Below are positions 1-6,468 of a DNA stretch of 6,946 nucleotides, piece by piece. A program made the translations under genes and the position numbers. The stretch comes from Candidatus Omnitrophota bacterium (GTDB lineage: Bacteria; Omnitrophota; Gorgyraeia; JACOVV01). Within the stretch, counting starts at the first letter, position 1; every line of letters starts with the position of its first letter. The DNA is taken from the NCBI GenBank assembly GCA_023248175.1, contig JAHFFC010000010.1, forward strand, positions 6,561-13,506, read 5' to 3'. Under the pieces are notes generated by a model. It was not told the DNA's origin and made no database searches. It worked only from the letters and a program-made list of their open reading frames with translations.

Positions 1-73
1 TGCCCCTACCAGGACTCGAACCTGGCCATGAGGTTTAGGAAACCTCTGCTCTATCCACCTGAGCTATAGGGGC
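1..73 (-). tRNA. tRNA-Arg (anticodon CCT)
   Basis: Read on the minus strand this folds into a complete 73-nt cloverleaf. The 7-bp acceptor stem is GCCCCTA/TAGGGGC, followed by TA at positions 8-9 and a D arm with 4-bp stem GCTC/GAGC. The anticodon arm is GAGGT-TTCCTAA-ACCTC, giving anticodon CCT, which reads the arginine codon AGG. A 4-nt variable loop precedes the T arm CCAGG-TTCGAGT-CCTGG, and the discriminator base is A at position 1. Whether CCA is encoded cannot be seen because the window ends there. It lies 53 bp downstream of apt in the same orientation. I see no terminator and no convincing promoter between them, so it may be processed from the apt transcript, but that is inference. 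Confidence 0.96.
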
Positions 74-83
74 TGGAAAAGCC

Positions 84-113
84 AGTAGGCAGTAGGCAGT
101 AAGCAGTAGGCAG
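84..113. repeat. Heptamer tandem array (AGTAGGC)n between apt and tRNA-Arg
   Basis: Four consecutive 7-bp units start at 84, 91, 98 and 105: AGTAGGC, AGTAGGC, AGTAAGC, AGTAGGC, followed by a partial AG. It fills most of the 53-bp spacer between apt and the tRNA and is not within any gene. It is the first of three period-7 arrays in the window. It shows no dyad symmetry suggesting a terminator. Confidence 0.9.
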
Positions 114-126
114 AAAGAAACGCTTA

Positions 127-732
127 TCAATATTGAATTAAAGAGTACATAGGAACTTGCTTTAGTTTTTCCCTGCCATTCAGGAATGTCAGTTCAATCA
201 GACAAGCGATTTCAACAACTTCTGCTCCCAGTTTTTCAACCAATTCTAAGACTGCCGAGACAGTCCCTCCTGTTGCTAAAACGTCATCAACAATTAATAC
301 TCTTTCTTTATTCTGAAGGGCATCCTGGTGAACCTCTAATGAGTCCTGGCCGTATTCCAAGGCGTAGGTGGCCGAAAAAACTTTCCACGGGAGTTTATTT
401 TTCTTACGGATGGGAACAAAACCTGTTTTCAAACGGTAGGCGAGCGCCGCTCCTAAAATGAATCCGCGCGCTTCAATGGCAATGATTTTGTCAATTTTCT
501 GGGTTAGATAGCGCTGCGCCAATAAATCAATGATCTTCCTAAAAAGTTCCGGCTGACTTAATAGGGGAGTAATATCCTTAAAAATAATACCGCGTTTTGG
601 GAAATCAGGAACATCTCGTATGGCTTGTTTGAGTTTTTCAACGTCTTTACTGACGACTGACAACTGACGACTGACAACCGACGACTGACAACTGACAACT
701 GACGACTGACGACTGAGGACTGTTCTATTCAT
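127..732 (-). CDS. apt: Adenine phosphoribosyltransferase with repeat-derived N-terminal extension
   Basis: Cytosolic purine-salvage enzyme converting adenine and PRPP to AMP and PPi. From the ATG at 732 it is 201 aa. The family body starts near residue 30 and is complete: PDFPKRGIIFKDI (42-54), EARGF (87-91), RKKNKLP (109-115), YALEYG (123-128), the PRPP-binding signature VLIVDDVLATGGT (145-157, acidic pair D149/D150), and a typical C-terminal end. Family members are usually about 170-185 aa. The excess is residues about 5-28, a low-complexity S/V/R/Q stretch encoded by a heptamer array. The chosen ATG overlaps the sigma gene's stop (ATGAATAG), suggesting translational coupling. AAGG lies only 2 nt upstream of it, too close for a good ribosome binding site. 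Other in-frame starts are GTG at 762, ATG at 741 and TTG at 663, the last giving a family-length 178-aa protein without a clear ribosome binding site. Function is very secure; the start is not. Confidence 0.95.
   Translation of the reverse strand: MNRTVLSRQSSVVSCQSSVVSRQLSVVSKDVEKLKQAIRDVPDFPKRGIIFKDITPLLSQPELFRKIIDLLAQRYLTQKIDKIIAIEARGFILGAALAYRLKTGFVPIRKKNKLPWKVFSATYALEYGQDSLEVHQDALQNKERVLIVDDVLATGGTVSAVLELVEKLGAEVVEIACLIELTFLNGREKLKQVPMYSLIQY
649..721. repeat. Heptamer tandem array (ACTGACR)n inside the 5' end of apt
   Basis: Ten full 7-bp units plus ACT run uninterrupted from 649. Nine match ACTGACA/ACTGACG with at most one change (one ACCGACG), and the last is ACTGAGG. On the coding strand the unit is GTCAGTY. 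Three units make 21 bp, so all phases are read before the peptide pattern recurs; in the apt frame there is no stop and the array encodes S/V/R/Q residues. It ends 3 bp before the sigma stop codon, so it sits exactly between the end of the sigma gene and the conserved body of apt. Confidence 0.95.
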
Positions 733-1540
733 ACCCTTCATTATCCATCGCCGCGAAATCACGGAGTTTTTTTAAAGCCACCGTTTCGATTTGACGCACC
801 CGCTCCCGAGTAATACCGAACCGCTTTGCGGTATCTTCAAGAGTGCGAGGCACTCCATCCTCCAAACCGAATCGAAGAATAATAACCTGTCTCTCTTTAT
901 CGGTAATCATTTCCATGAAGTGAGTTACTCGTTCATGCCGCAGGGAATCTACCAAATTCGCCCAGGGGGAAGCGACATTATCATCTTCGATGATATCCAT
1001 AAATTGTCCCATTCCTTCATCGCCAATAGGAGCATCCAAGGAGGCAATCCGGGCGATCATCTGGCTCACTTCGCGGACTCGTTTGACAGGGAGTTTCATC
1101 ACTTGAGCCACTTCACGCATGAGAGGTCTTCTTTTCAACTTCTGGTTCAGTTGTTCATTGACTTTTTTCCATTTGGAAACCAATTCCGCCATATAGACGG
1201 GAACACGAATCGTCTTCCCTTGGTTAATGATGGCGCGGGTAATGTACTGCCGGATCCACCAGGCGGCGTAAGTGCTGAACCGGAACCCCCGGTTAGGATC
1301 GAATTTTTCGACCGCCCGAATCAATCCGAGGTTCCCTTCCTCGATTAAATCCATGATGGGAACCCTCAGGTGACTGTATCTTTTCGCGATGTTAATCACC
1401 AGCCGAAGATTAGAGCGGATCATTTTCTTCTGGGCTTCTTTGTCCCCTTTTTTTATCCGTCTGGCAAGATCAATTTCTTCCTCGGCCCTTAAAAGAGGTA
1501 TATTTTTTATCTCTTTCAGATAAAGTCGAATGGTTTCCAT
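725..1540 (-). CDS. RNA polymerase sigma-70 family factor, short RpoD/RpoS-like (group 2 type)
   Basis: A 271-aa promoter-recognition subunit of RNA polymerase. Domains in order: partial region 1.2 (1-30, IRLYLKEIKNIPLL); region 2 (about 41-108) with NLRLVINIAKRY, DLIEEGNLGLIRAVEKFD and the -10-reading helix YAAWWIRQYITRAI (91-104); region 3 (about 112-190) with IRVPVYMAEL; and region 4 (about 204-260), whose helix-turn-helix includes FGITRERVRQIE. Region 1.1 and the long non-conserved insert of a housekeeping RpoD are absent. Length and layout fit an RpoS-like alternative sigma factor, though a reduced primary sigma cannot be excluded without the rest of the genome. The ATG directly abuts the ppdK stop (TAGATG), with AGGTGG 7 nt upstream, so it is probably coupled to ppdK. 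No anti-sigma gene is visible nearby. Family certain; subclass inferred. Confidence 0.95.
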   Translation of the reverse strand: METIRLYLKEIKNIPLLRAEEEIDLARRIKKGDKEAQKKMIRSNLRLVINIAKRYSHLRVPIMDLIEEGNLGLIRAVEKFDPNRGFRFSTYAAWWIRQYITRAIINQGKTIRVPVYMAELVSKWKKVNEQLNQKLKRRPLMREVAQVMKLPVKRVREVSQMIARIASLDAPIGDEGMGQFMDIIEDDNVASPWANLVDSLRHERVTHFMEMITDKERQVIILRFGLEDGVPRTLEDTAKRFGITRERVRQIETVALKKLRDFAAMDNEGYE

Positions 1541-1568
1541 CTACCTTCCACCTTTCACCTTCAACCTT
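1541..1568. repeat. Imperfect heptamer array at the ppdK/sigma junction
   Basis: Four 7-bp units, CTACCTT, CCACCTT, TCACCTT and CAACCTT, starting at 1541, 1548, 1555 and 1562; a weaker CTATCCT follows. On the coding strand the unit is AAGGTNN. The array encodes the last residues of PPDK (LKVKGGR and the stop). It also supplies the purine-rich sequence in front of the sigma-factor start, so it has become both coding end and ribosome binding site. Confidence 0.75.
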
Positions 1569-4246
1569 CTATCCTGTTTTAGTACGGCCTGAGCGGCCGC
1601 TAGCCGCGCAATCGGAACACGGAAAGGAGAACAACTGACATAGTTCAATCCGGCTTCATGACAAAACTCGACTGAAGAGGGATCTCCGCCATGTTCACCG
1701 CAGATTCCCACTTTTAGTTTTGGATTGACTGATCTTCCCTTCTCGACGGCAATTTTCATCAATTTGCCAACTCCCCCTCGATCAATCGTCACAAATGGAT
1801 CTCTCTCGAGAATCCCCTCTTTAAGATATTTTGGAAGAAACTTCCCAATATCGTCCCTGGAAAAACCAAATGTCATTTGTGTCAAATCATTGGTGCCAAA
1901 ACTGAAGAACTCCGCTTCGGTTGCGATTTCGTCAGCGGTAATCGCCGCTCGAGGAATTTCGATCATTGTGCCAACTGAATATTTCAGTTTTACCCGATAG
2001 CGAGCCATGACCTCTTCCGCGGTCTGAATGAGTGATTTTTTGGTCACCTTTAATTCTGAGAGCGTCCCTATCAGGGGAATCATCACTTCGGGAATGATCC
2101 GCTGTCCCTCTTTTGCCAGCTCGCAAGCAGACTCAAAGATCGCCTGCACCTGCATCTGATAAATATCAGGATAAGTAATGCCTAGACGACATCCCCGATG
2201 TCCCAGCATGGGATTGAATTCGTGCAAAGTCTCAATTTGCTCTCTTACTTCTTGGGCGCTTCTGCCCAATGCGTCTGCTAATTTCTGAATCTCTTCCACC
2301 TCTTTAGGAAGGAACTCATGCAGAGGAGGATCGAGCAGACGAATCGTCACGGGAAGATTTCTCATGACTTTAAAAATTTCTTTGAAATCCCCCTTTTGCA
2401 TGGGGAGGAGTTTTTCTAGCGCTTTTTTTCTCTCCTGTTCATCTTTGGAAAGAATCATCAGCCGCACCGTGAAGATCCGGTCTTTTTCAAAGAACATATG
2501 CTCGGTGCGGCAAAGCCCAATTCCCTCGGAGCCAAAACCCCGGGCGACCTGCGCATCAACAGGAGTATCGGCGTTGGTTCGAACCGCCAGAGTGCGGATT
2601 GAATCAGCCCACTGCATGATCTGCTTGAAATCGCCGGAAAGTTTTGGTTCCACCAGCTTTGCCTGCCCCAGGATAACCTCGCCCGTTGAACCGTTTAAGG
2701 TAATATAATCTCCTTCTTTGACGATCAGATCTCCCGCCTTGAAAAAACCTTTCTCTTCATCCACGTGGATCGCGTCACAGCCAGCGATACAACACTTTCC
2801 CATTCCTCTGGCGACGACCGCAGCGTGCGAAGTCATGCCGCCCCGCGCTGTCAGAATTCCCTGTGCCACCGCCATCCCCGCGATATCCTCTGGAGAAGTT
2901 TCTGTTCGGACCAGGATAACCTGTTCGCCCAGCTCTCCCCCCAGTTCAGCGGCTCTCTGCGACTCAAACACCACTTTTCCAACGGCGGCTCCCGGTGATG
3001 CTGGAAGTCCCTTAGCGATGACTTTCAATTTTTCCTTTGGGTCAATCATCGGATGCAGAAGTTGATTGAGCTGTTCCGGATCAACTCTAAGGAGAGCCGT
3101 GTTTCGATCAATGAGTTTTTCTTTCACCATGTCCACCGCGATTTTTACAGCCGCGTGAGCCGTCCGTTTTCCGTTACGCGTCTGCAATAAATAAAGCTCC
3201 CGATCCTCGATGGTAAACTCCATATCCTGCATATCACGATAATGTTTTTCTAACCTCTGATAAATTTTGACCAGCTGAGCATAAACCTTGGGCATTTCTT
3301 TTTTGAGAACAGCAATGGGTTGCGGAGTTCTGATACCGGCGACCACATCCTCTCCCTGAGCATTCATCAAAAATTCACCGTAGAAAACTTTCGCTCCCGT
3401 TGATGGATCTCGAGTAAAACAAACCCCGGTCCCCGAGGTATTCCCGAGATTGCCAAAAACCATCGCTTGAACATTGACCGCAGTTCCAAGGTCATGCGGG
3501 ATGTGATTCAAATTCCGGTAGGTGAATGCCCTTTTGTTATTCCACGACGAGAAAACGGCGTTGCAGGATAGGATCAGCTGCTCTTTCGGATCTTCAGGGA
3601 AGGCTCTGCCTGTTTGTTTCTGAATAAGCTGTTTGTACTCAGCCACTAATTCTTTCAATGCCTGGGACTGTAATTCGGTATCTTTGGTGGTTTTATTCTG
3701 TTGTTTCTTTTTTGCCAATAATTCCTCAAAATGGTGATGGTCTACTTCGAGGACGACATTGCCGAACATCTGGATGAACCGGCGGTAAGCATCGTAGGCA
3801 AACCGGTCATTCTTGGATTTGCGGATTAATCCTCCAACCGTCTGATCCGTGAGTCCCAGGTTTAGAATGGTATCCATCATGCCAGGCATCGAGACAGCCG
3901 CCCCGGAACGGACCGAGACCAATAACGGATTGTCGGTATTGCCAAATCCCTTCTCCATGACCTGCTCCAAACGATGGAGATTCCCCTCGATTTCTTCCTT
4001 TAATCCCCCCGGCCATTTCTCATGATTCTGATAGTAGAGCTTGCAGGCCTCTGTGGAAATGGTAAACCCGGGAGGAACTGGAATCCCCAGCCGCGTCATT
4101 TCAGCAAGGTTAGCCCCCTTGCCGCCCAGGAGAGATTTCATGGAAGCGTCTCCATCGGCTTTTCCCGCGCCGAAGAAATAAACAAACCTTTGAGTCCTTT
4201 TCTTCCCTTTTTTTATCATAATCGTTGTATCACCTTTCATTTTCAT
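1541..4246 (-). CDS. ppdK: Pyruvate, phosphate dikinase
   Basis: Cytosolic enzyme (901 aa) interconverting pyruvate + ATP + Pi and PEP + AMP + PPi through a phosphohistidine that swings between two active sites. The N-terminal ATP-grasp part carries GGKGANLAEM (41-50), SVRSGAAVSMPGMMDT (111-126) and CFTRDPSTG (276-284). The central swivelling domain has TARGGMTSHAAVVARG (466-481), with H474 the phosphate carrier. The C-terminal TIM-barrel PEP/pyruvate domain has GIGLCRTEHMFF (575-586), MLGHRGCRLG (680-689), FGTNDLTQM (783-791) and GICGEHGGDP (847-856), with C849 the expected catalytic cysteine. All key residues are present and length is normal (family about 870-900). The start at 4246 has GGAAGG 8 nt upstream; ATG at 4240 or 4219 is possible. 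The last residues, RLKVKGGR, are repeat-derived. It starts 3 bp after glyS. In the gluconeogenic direction it could clear AMP and PPi, but direction cannot be read from sequence. Confidence 0.98.
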   Translation of the reverse strand: MKMKGDTTIMIKKGKKRTQRFVYFFGAGKADGDASMKSLLGGKGANLAEMTRLGIPVPPGFTISTEACKLYYQNHEKWPGGLKEEIEGNLHRLEQVMEKGFGNTDNPLLVSVRSGAAVSMPGMMDTILNLGLTDQTVGGLIRKSKNDRFAYDAYRRFIQMFGNVVLEVDHHHFEELLAKKKQQNKTTKDTELQSQALKELVAEYKQLIQKQTGRAFPEDPKEQLILSCNAVFSSWNNKRAFTYRNLNHIPHDLGTAVNVQAMVFGNLGNTSGTGVCFTRDPSTGAKVFYGEFLMNAQGEDVVAGIRTPQPIAVLKKEMPKVYAQLVKIYQRLEKHYRDMQDMEFTIEDRELYLLQTRNGKRTAHAAVKIAVDMVKEKLIDRNTALLRVDPEQLNQLLHPMIDPKEKLKVIAKGLPASPGAAVGKVVFESQRAAELGGELGEQVILVRTETSPEDIAGMAVAQGILTARGGMTSHAAVVARGMGKCCIAGCDAIHVDEEKGFFKAGDLIVKEGDYITLNGSTGEVILGQAKLVEPKLSGDFKQIMQWADSIRTLAVRTNADTPVDAQVARGFGSEGIGLCRTEHMFFEKDRIFTVRLMILSKDEQERKKALEKLLPMQKGDFKEIFKVMRNLPVTIRLLDPPLHEFLPKEVEEIQKLADALGRSAQEVREQIETLHEFNPMLGHRGCRLGITYPDIYQMQVQAIFESACELAKEGQRIIPEVMIPLIGTLSELKVTKKSLIQTAEEVMARYRVKLKYSVGTMIEIPRAAITADEIATEAEFFSFGTNDLTQMTFGFSRDDIGKFLPKYLKEGILERDPFVTIDRGGVGKLMKIAVEKGRSVNPKLKVGICGEHGGDPSSVEFCHEAGLNYVSCSPFRVPIARLAAAQAVLKQDRRLKVKGGR
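1548..1553 (-). promoter_or_regulatory. Ribosome binding site of the sigma-factor gene, inside the heptamer array
   Basis: AGGTGG on the minus strand, 7 nt before the ATG at 1540 and one base different from AGGAGG. It lies within the ppdK coding end and is formed by the AAGGTNN heptamers. This supports initiation immediately after the ppdK stop codon. Confidence 0.55.
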
Positions 4247-4249
4247 TTT

Positions 4250-6430
4250 TTATTCCTTCCTAATATCAACAGCCATCCTTAATTTTGACAAGTCAGCGAC
4301 CCTGCGAGCGTAAAAAATATAAATTTCATTACAAAGTTTCAACCGGTTTTTACGGATTTCCTCATTTTCAGTATTGACCAGAACCCGATCAAAAAAAGTA
4401 TGGATGGGTTCAAATAGAGCAGTTCCGTAAACCTTGGTTGCCTGTTGGTACTCCCTTTTGTTAATCAGCGGCTCGGCTTGTTCCCGGCAAACCTTGAACG
4501 CGCGCCACAACCCCTTTTCCGGTTCCTCGACCAATAAATCTTCCCGGACGCCGGAATGATCCGCCCCTCCTTTAACAGCCCTGACAATATTCTGCGTTCT
4601 TTCCTGAACTTTTGCCGCCTGTTGAAAGTACGGTTCTTTCAATACTTGACTGAGTTGGGAAAGGCGATCCAACCAATCCACTACGTGATCGCTGTCCGAC
4701 GATAAAACCGCTTCCACCAGCCCTGTCGAACCGAACGATTCTTTGAGCTGAATCGCCAGCCGTTCCCTTAAAAACTCCGAAACCTTTTGTTTCAACTCCT
4801 GCTGATTCCCCAGTGAAGGAGGGTTTGGATAGGAACGATACGATGATATACTTCTATCAATAAGGTTGTCAATAGATAAGGGGATTTTTTTCTCCAGCAA
4901 AATGCGAATGATTCCTGTCGCGGCGCGACGGAGCCCGAACGGATCCTCGCTTCCCGTTGGATAAATGCCAATTCCAAAAAGTCCAACAACCGTATCCAAG
5001 CGGTCTGCTAAAGCCAGGATCGCTCCCTCTATCGTCGAGGGAATCGGCTGTCCAGCCCCTTTTGGGAAATATTGTTCTTCGATCGCCCGGGCGATTTTTT
5101 GACGATCTCCCGAGATATCTTTTTCGCTCTCCCCCATCACATAATAACGACCCATGGTCCCTTGAAGACTGGGAAACTCATAGACCATTTTTGTCAAGAG
5201 ATCACGCTTGGAATACAGAGCGGCTTGTCCAACATTAACGAGCAATTCTTTTTCTTCTTTCATGTCCTTTTCAACAATCGTCTGGCACAATTTTTCTAAT
5301 CGGAACGATTTATCATAATACGACCCCAGCTGTTCATGAAATTTGATCTCTCTGAGTCCATGGATACGCGGCCCGAGTCCGATTTTCTTATCTTCGTTAA
5401 AGAAAAAGAGACTATCTACTAGTCGCGCATTCAAGACCCATTCAAAATGTTTTTTAACCAGACCCATGTTATCCGGTTTCCCGTTTAACACCGCAAGAAA
5501 AGAAGATTTCAACTTGCCATTTTTCTCTCGCAACGCGAATACCCGTTGATACTTAGACATACTGGCAACCAAGACTTCTTCAGGTAATTCTAAGAAGTGA
5601 TGTGACAGTTTCCCCTTGAAGAAGAAGGGAATTTCTACAAGATTGGCGACTTCCTCAATGAGGTTGTTACGTTCTGAAAAAAAATGGTCGTTGGTGGAGG
5701 CGAGGCACCCCTCGCCCCTGCTCAATGCCTCTCGAATCATCTTCTGACGCTCTTGCGGATTGAGGACTACTCCAAATTTCTTGATCTTTTGAAAATAATC
5801 TTTAATATTCTTGACCCGGACAGGTTTAGGATGGAGCAACCGATGGCCGCAGGTCACATTCGATGAACGAATGCTCCCCAGAGTGAGGGGAATTGATTTG
5901 TCTCCAAAAAATACCAATAACCATCGAATCGGCCGGGAGAATTGTAGAGGCGAAGCATGCTTCGCCTCTACAAATTCCCATCGCATTTTTCTTGTTAATG
6001 GAATATTGGCAATCTGCTCACGGATCAAATCGGGAAGAAGAAATTTAGTTTTTTGGCCGGGGATTTTTTTCTCAAGAATCAGATATTCCCCTTTCTTATT
6101 CGGGATTTCATGGAAAGAGACTTCTTTTTCGGAGACCTTCTGGCTTCTAAGAAACCCAAGGTAAGATTGTGTCGGTTTTCCTTCAGCGTCCAGTGCCGCC
6201 GTTTTAGTCGGCCCCACAATCTGGATATCTTGAGAAAGCTGTTGTGTTTCTAATTCCTTAATATGGATCACTAGACGGCGTGGGGTTCCACGAACCTCCA
6301 GCCCTTCAAACCCCAGGCGCGCCTTCTTGAGTGCTTCAGGGAAGGACTTCTTCAAAGTCTCCACCGCCAATTTAAGATGACTACTGGGAAGCTCTTCCAC
6401 GCCGATTTCGATTAAGAGAGGTTGACGCAT
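4250..6430 (-). CDS. glyS: Glycine--tRNA ligase beta subunit, with two in-frame palindrome insertions
   Basis: Beta subunit (726 aa) of the bacterial alpha2beta2 glycyl-tRNA synthetase; with GlyQ it charges tRNA-Gly in the cytosol, and beta mainly handles tRNA binding. Diagnostic segments in order: LLIEIGVEELPSSH (5-18), GTPRRL (48-53), SYLGFLRSQ (89-97), TRKMRW (146-151), FSRPIRWLL (164-172), GHRLLHP (195-201), NLVEIP (263-268), EFPSLQGTMGRYY (418-430), PTGSEDPFGLRRAA (491-504), and a C-terminal DALR-type anticodon-binding region from about 600. The usual length is near 690 aa. Part of the excess is at 152-163 and 237-246, encoded by two copies of a palindromic repeat; the motifs on each side remain in frame. 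The ATG at 6430 fits the family N-terminus, but no Shine-Dalgarno precedes it. Its last codons supply the ppdK ribosome binding site. Identity is secure. Confidence 0.97.
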   Translation of the reverse strand: MRQPLLIEIGVEELPSSHLKLAVETLKKSFPEALKKARLGFEGLEVRGTPRRLVIHIKELETQQLSQDIQIVGPTKTAALDAEGKPTQSYLGFLRSQKVSEKEVSFHEIPNKKGEYLILEKKIPGQKTKFLLPDLIREQIANIPLTRKMRWEFVEAKHASPLQFSRPIRWLLVFFGDKSIPLTLGSIRSSNVTCGHRLLHPKPVRVKNIKDYFQKIKKFGVVLNPQERQKMIREALSRGEGCLASTNDHFFSERNNLIEEVANLVEIPFFFKGKLSHHFLELPEEVLVASMSKYQRVFALREKNGKLKSSFLAVLNGKPDNMGLVKKHFEWVLNARLVDSLFFFNEDKKIGLGPRIHGLREIKFHEQLGSYYDKSFRLEKLCQTIVEKDMKEEKELLVNVGQAALYSKRDLLTKMVYEFPSLQGTMGRYYVMGESEKDISGDRQKIARAIEEQYFPKGAGQPIPSTIEGAILALADRLDTVVGLFGIGIYPTGSEDPFGLRRAATGIIRILLEKKIPLSIDNLIDRSISSYRSYPNPPSLGNQQELKQKVSEFLRERLAIQLKESFGSTGLVEAVLSSDSDHVVDWLDRLSQLSQVLKEPYFQQAAKVQERTQNIVRAVKGGADHSGVREDLLVEEPEKGLWRAFKVCREQAEPLINKREYQQATKVYGTALFEPIHTFFDRVLVNTENEEIRKNRLKLCNEIYIFYARRVADLSKLRMAVDIRKE
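4255..4260 (-). promoter_or_regulatory. Ribosome binding site of ppdK within the end of glyS
   Basis: GGAAGG on the minus strand, 8 nt before the ATG at 4246 and within the last codons of glyS. It supports the longest ppdK start over the downstream ATG codons at 4240 and 4219, and suggests coupling to glyS translation. Confidence 0.6.
5695..5720. repeat. Diverged copy of the GAGGCGA palindrome inside glyS
   Basis: On the minus strand CAGGGGCGAGG is followed, after a short centre, by TGCCTCGCCTCCA, an imperfect inverted repeat. Aligned to the perfect palindrome at 5942-5973 it matches at 19 of 26 core positions, and six of the seven differences are transitions. It encodes SRGEGCLAST (glyS residues 237-246). 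Its reading frame relative to the palindrome differs from that of the other copy. Confidence 0.65.
5942..5973. repeat. 32-bp perfect palindrome inserted in glyS
   Basis: A perfect inverted repeat with no spacer, centred on GCATGC between 5957 and 5958; each arm reads TTGTAGAGGCGAAGCA from the outside in. It encodes glyS residues 153-163, between the conserved TRKMRW and FSRPIRW blocks that are normally separated by only a few residues. A 16-bp arm with no mismatch inside a coding region is not expected from coding constraint, so a mobile or REP-like repeat is the likely explanation. Confidence 0.9.
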
Positions 6431-6450
6431 TTTTGTTCTATTTTTGATTA

Positions 6451-6456
6451 ATTATA
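6451..6456 (-). promoter_or_regulatory. Possible -10 element upstream of glyS
   Basis: TATAAT on the minus strand, 20 nt before the glyS ATG and just outside the hairpin element. The only -35-like hexamer, ATGACA in the end of the hairpin element, is 14 nt away, shorter than the usual 16-18. If active, it would give a very short leader, in keeping with the missing Shine-Dalgarno. Weak call in an AT-rich stretch. Confidence 0.25.
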
Positions 6457-6468
6457 TACTTCGCCGAC

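Noticed and set aside
1..113. tRNA-linked attachment site for an integrated element
   Set aside because: No integrase, no duplicated tRNA 3' end and no foreign genes are visible; the adjoining repeat is a simple heptamer array.
649..721. CRISPR array
   Set aside because: The unit is a contiguous 7-bp tandem repeat with no spacers, and there are no cas genes nearby.
791..1348. Plus-strand 185-aa open frame opposite the sigma gene
   Set aside because: It is antisense to a gene with complete sigma-70 regions 2 and 4, its translation has no recognisable domain, and no ribosome binding site is evident.
2364..3065. Overlapping plus-strand open frames opposite ppdK
   Set aside because: They lie wholly within the well-conserved PPDK coding region on the other strand and show serine/proline-rich shadow composition without motifs.
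5811..6253. Plus-strand open frames opposite the 5' part of glyS
   Set aside because: They are antisense shadows of conserved GlyS segments, and one crosses the palindrome repeat, which is open in several frames.
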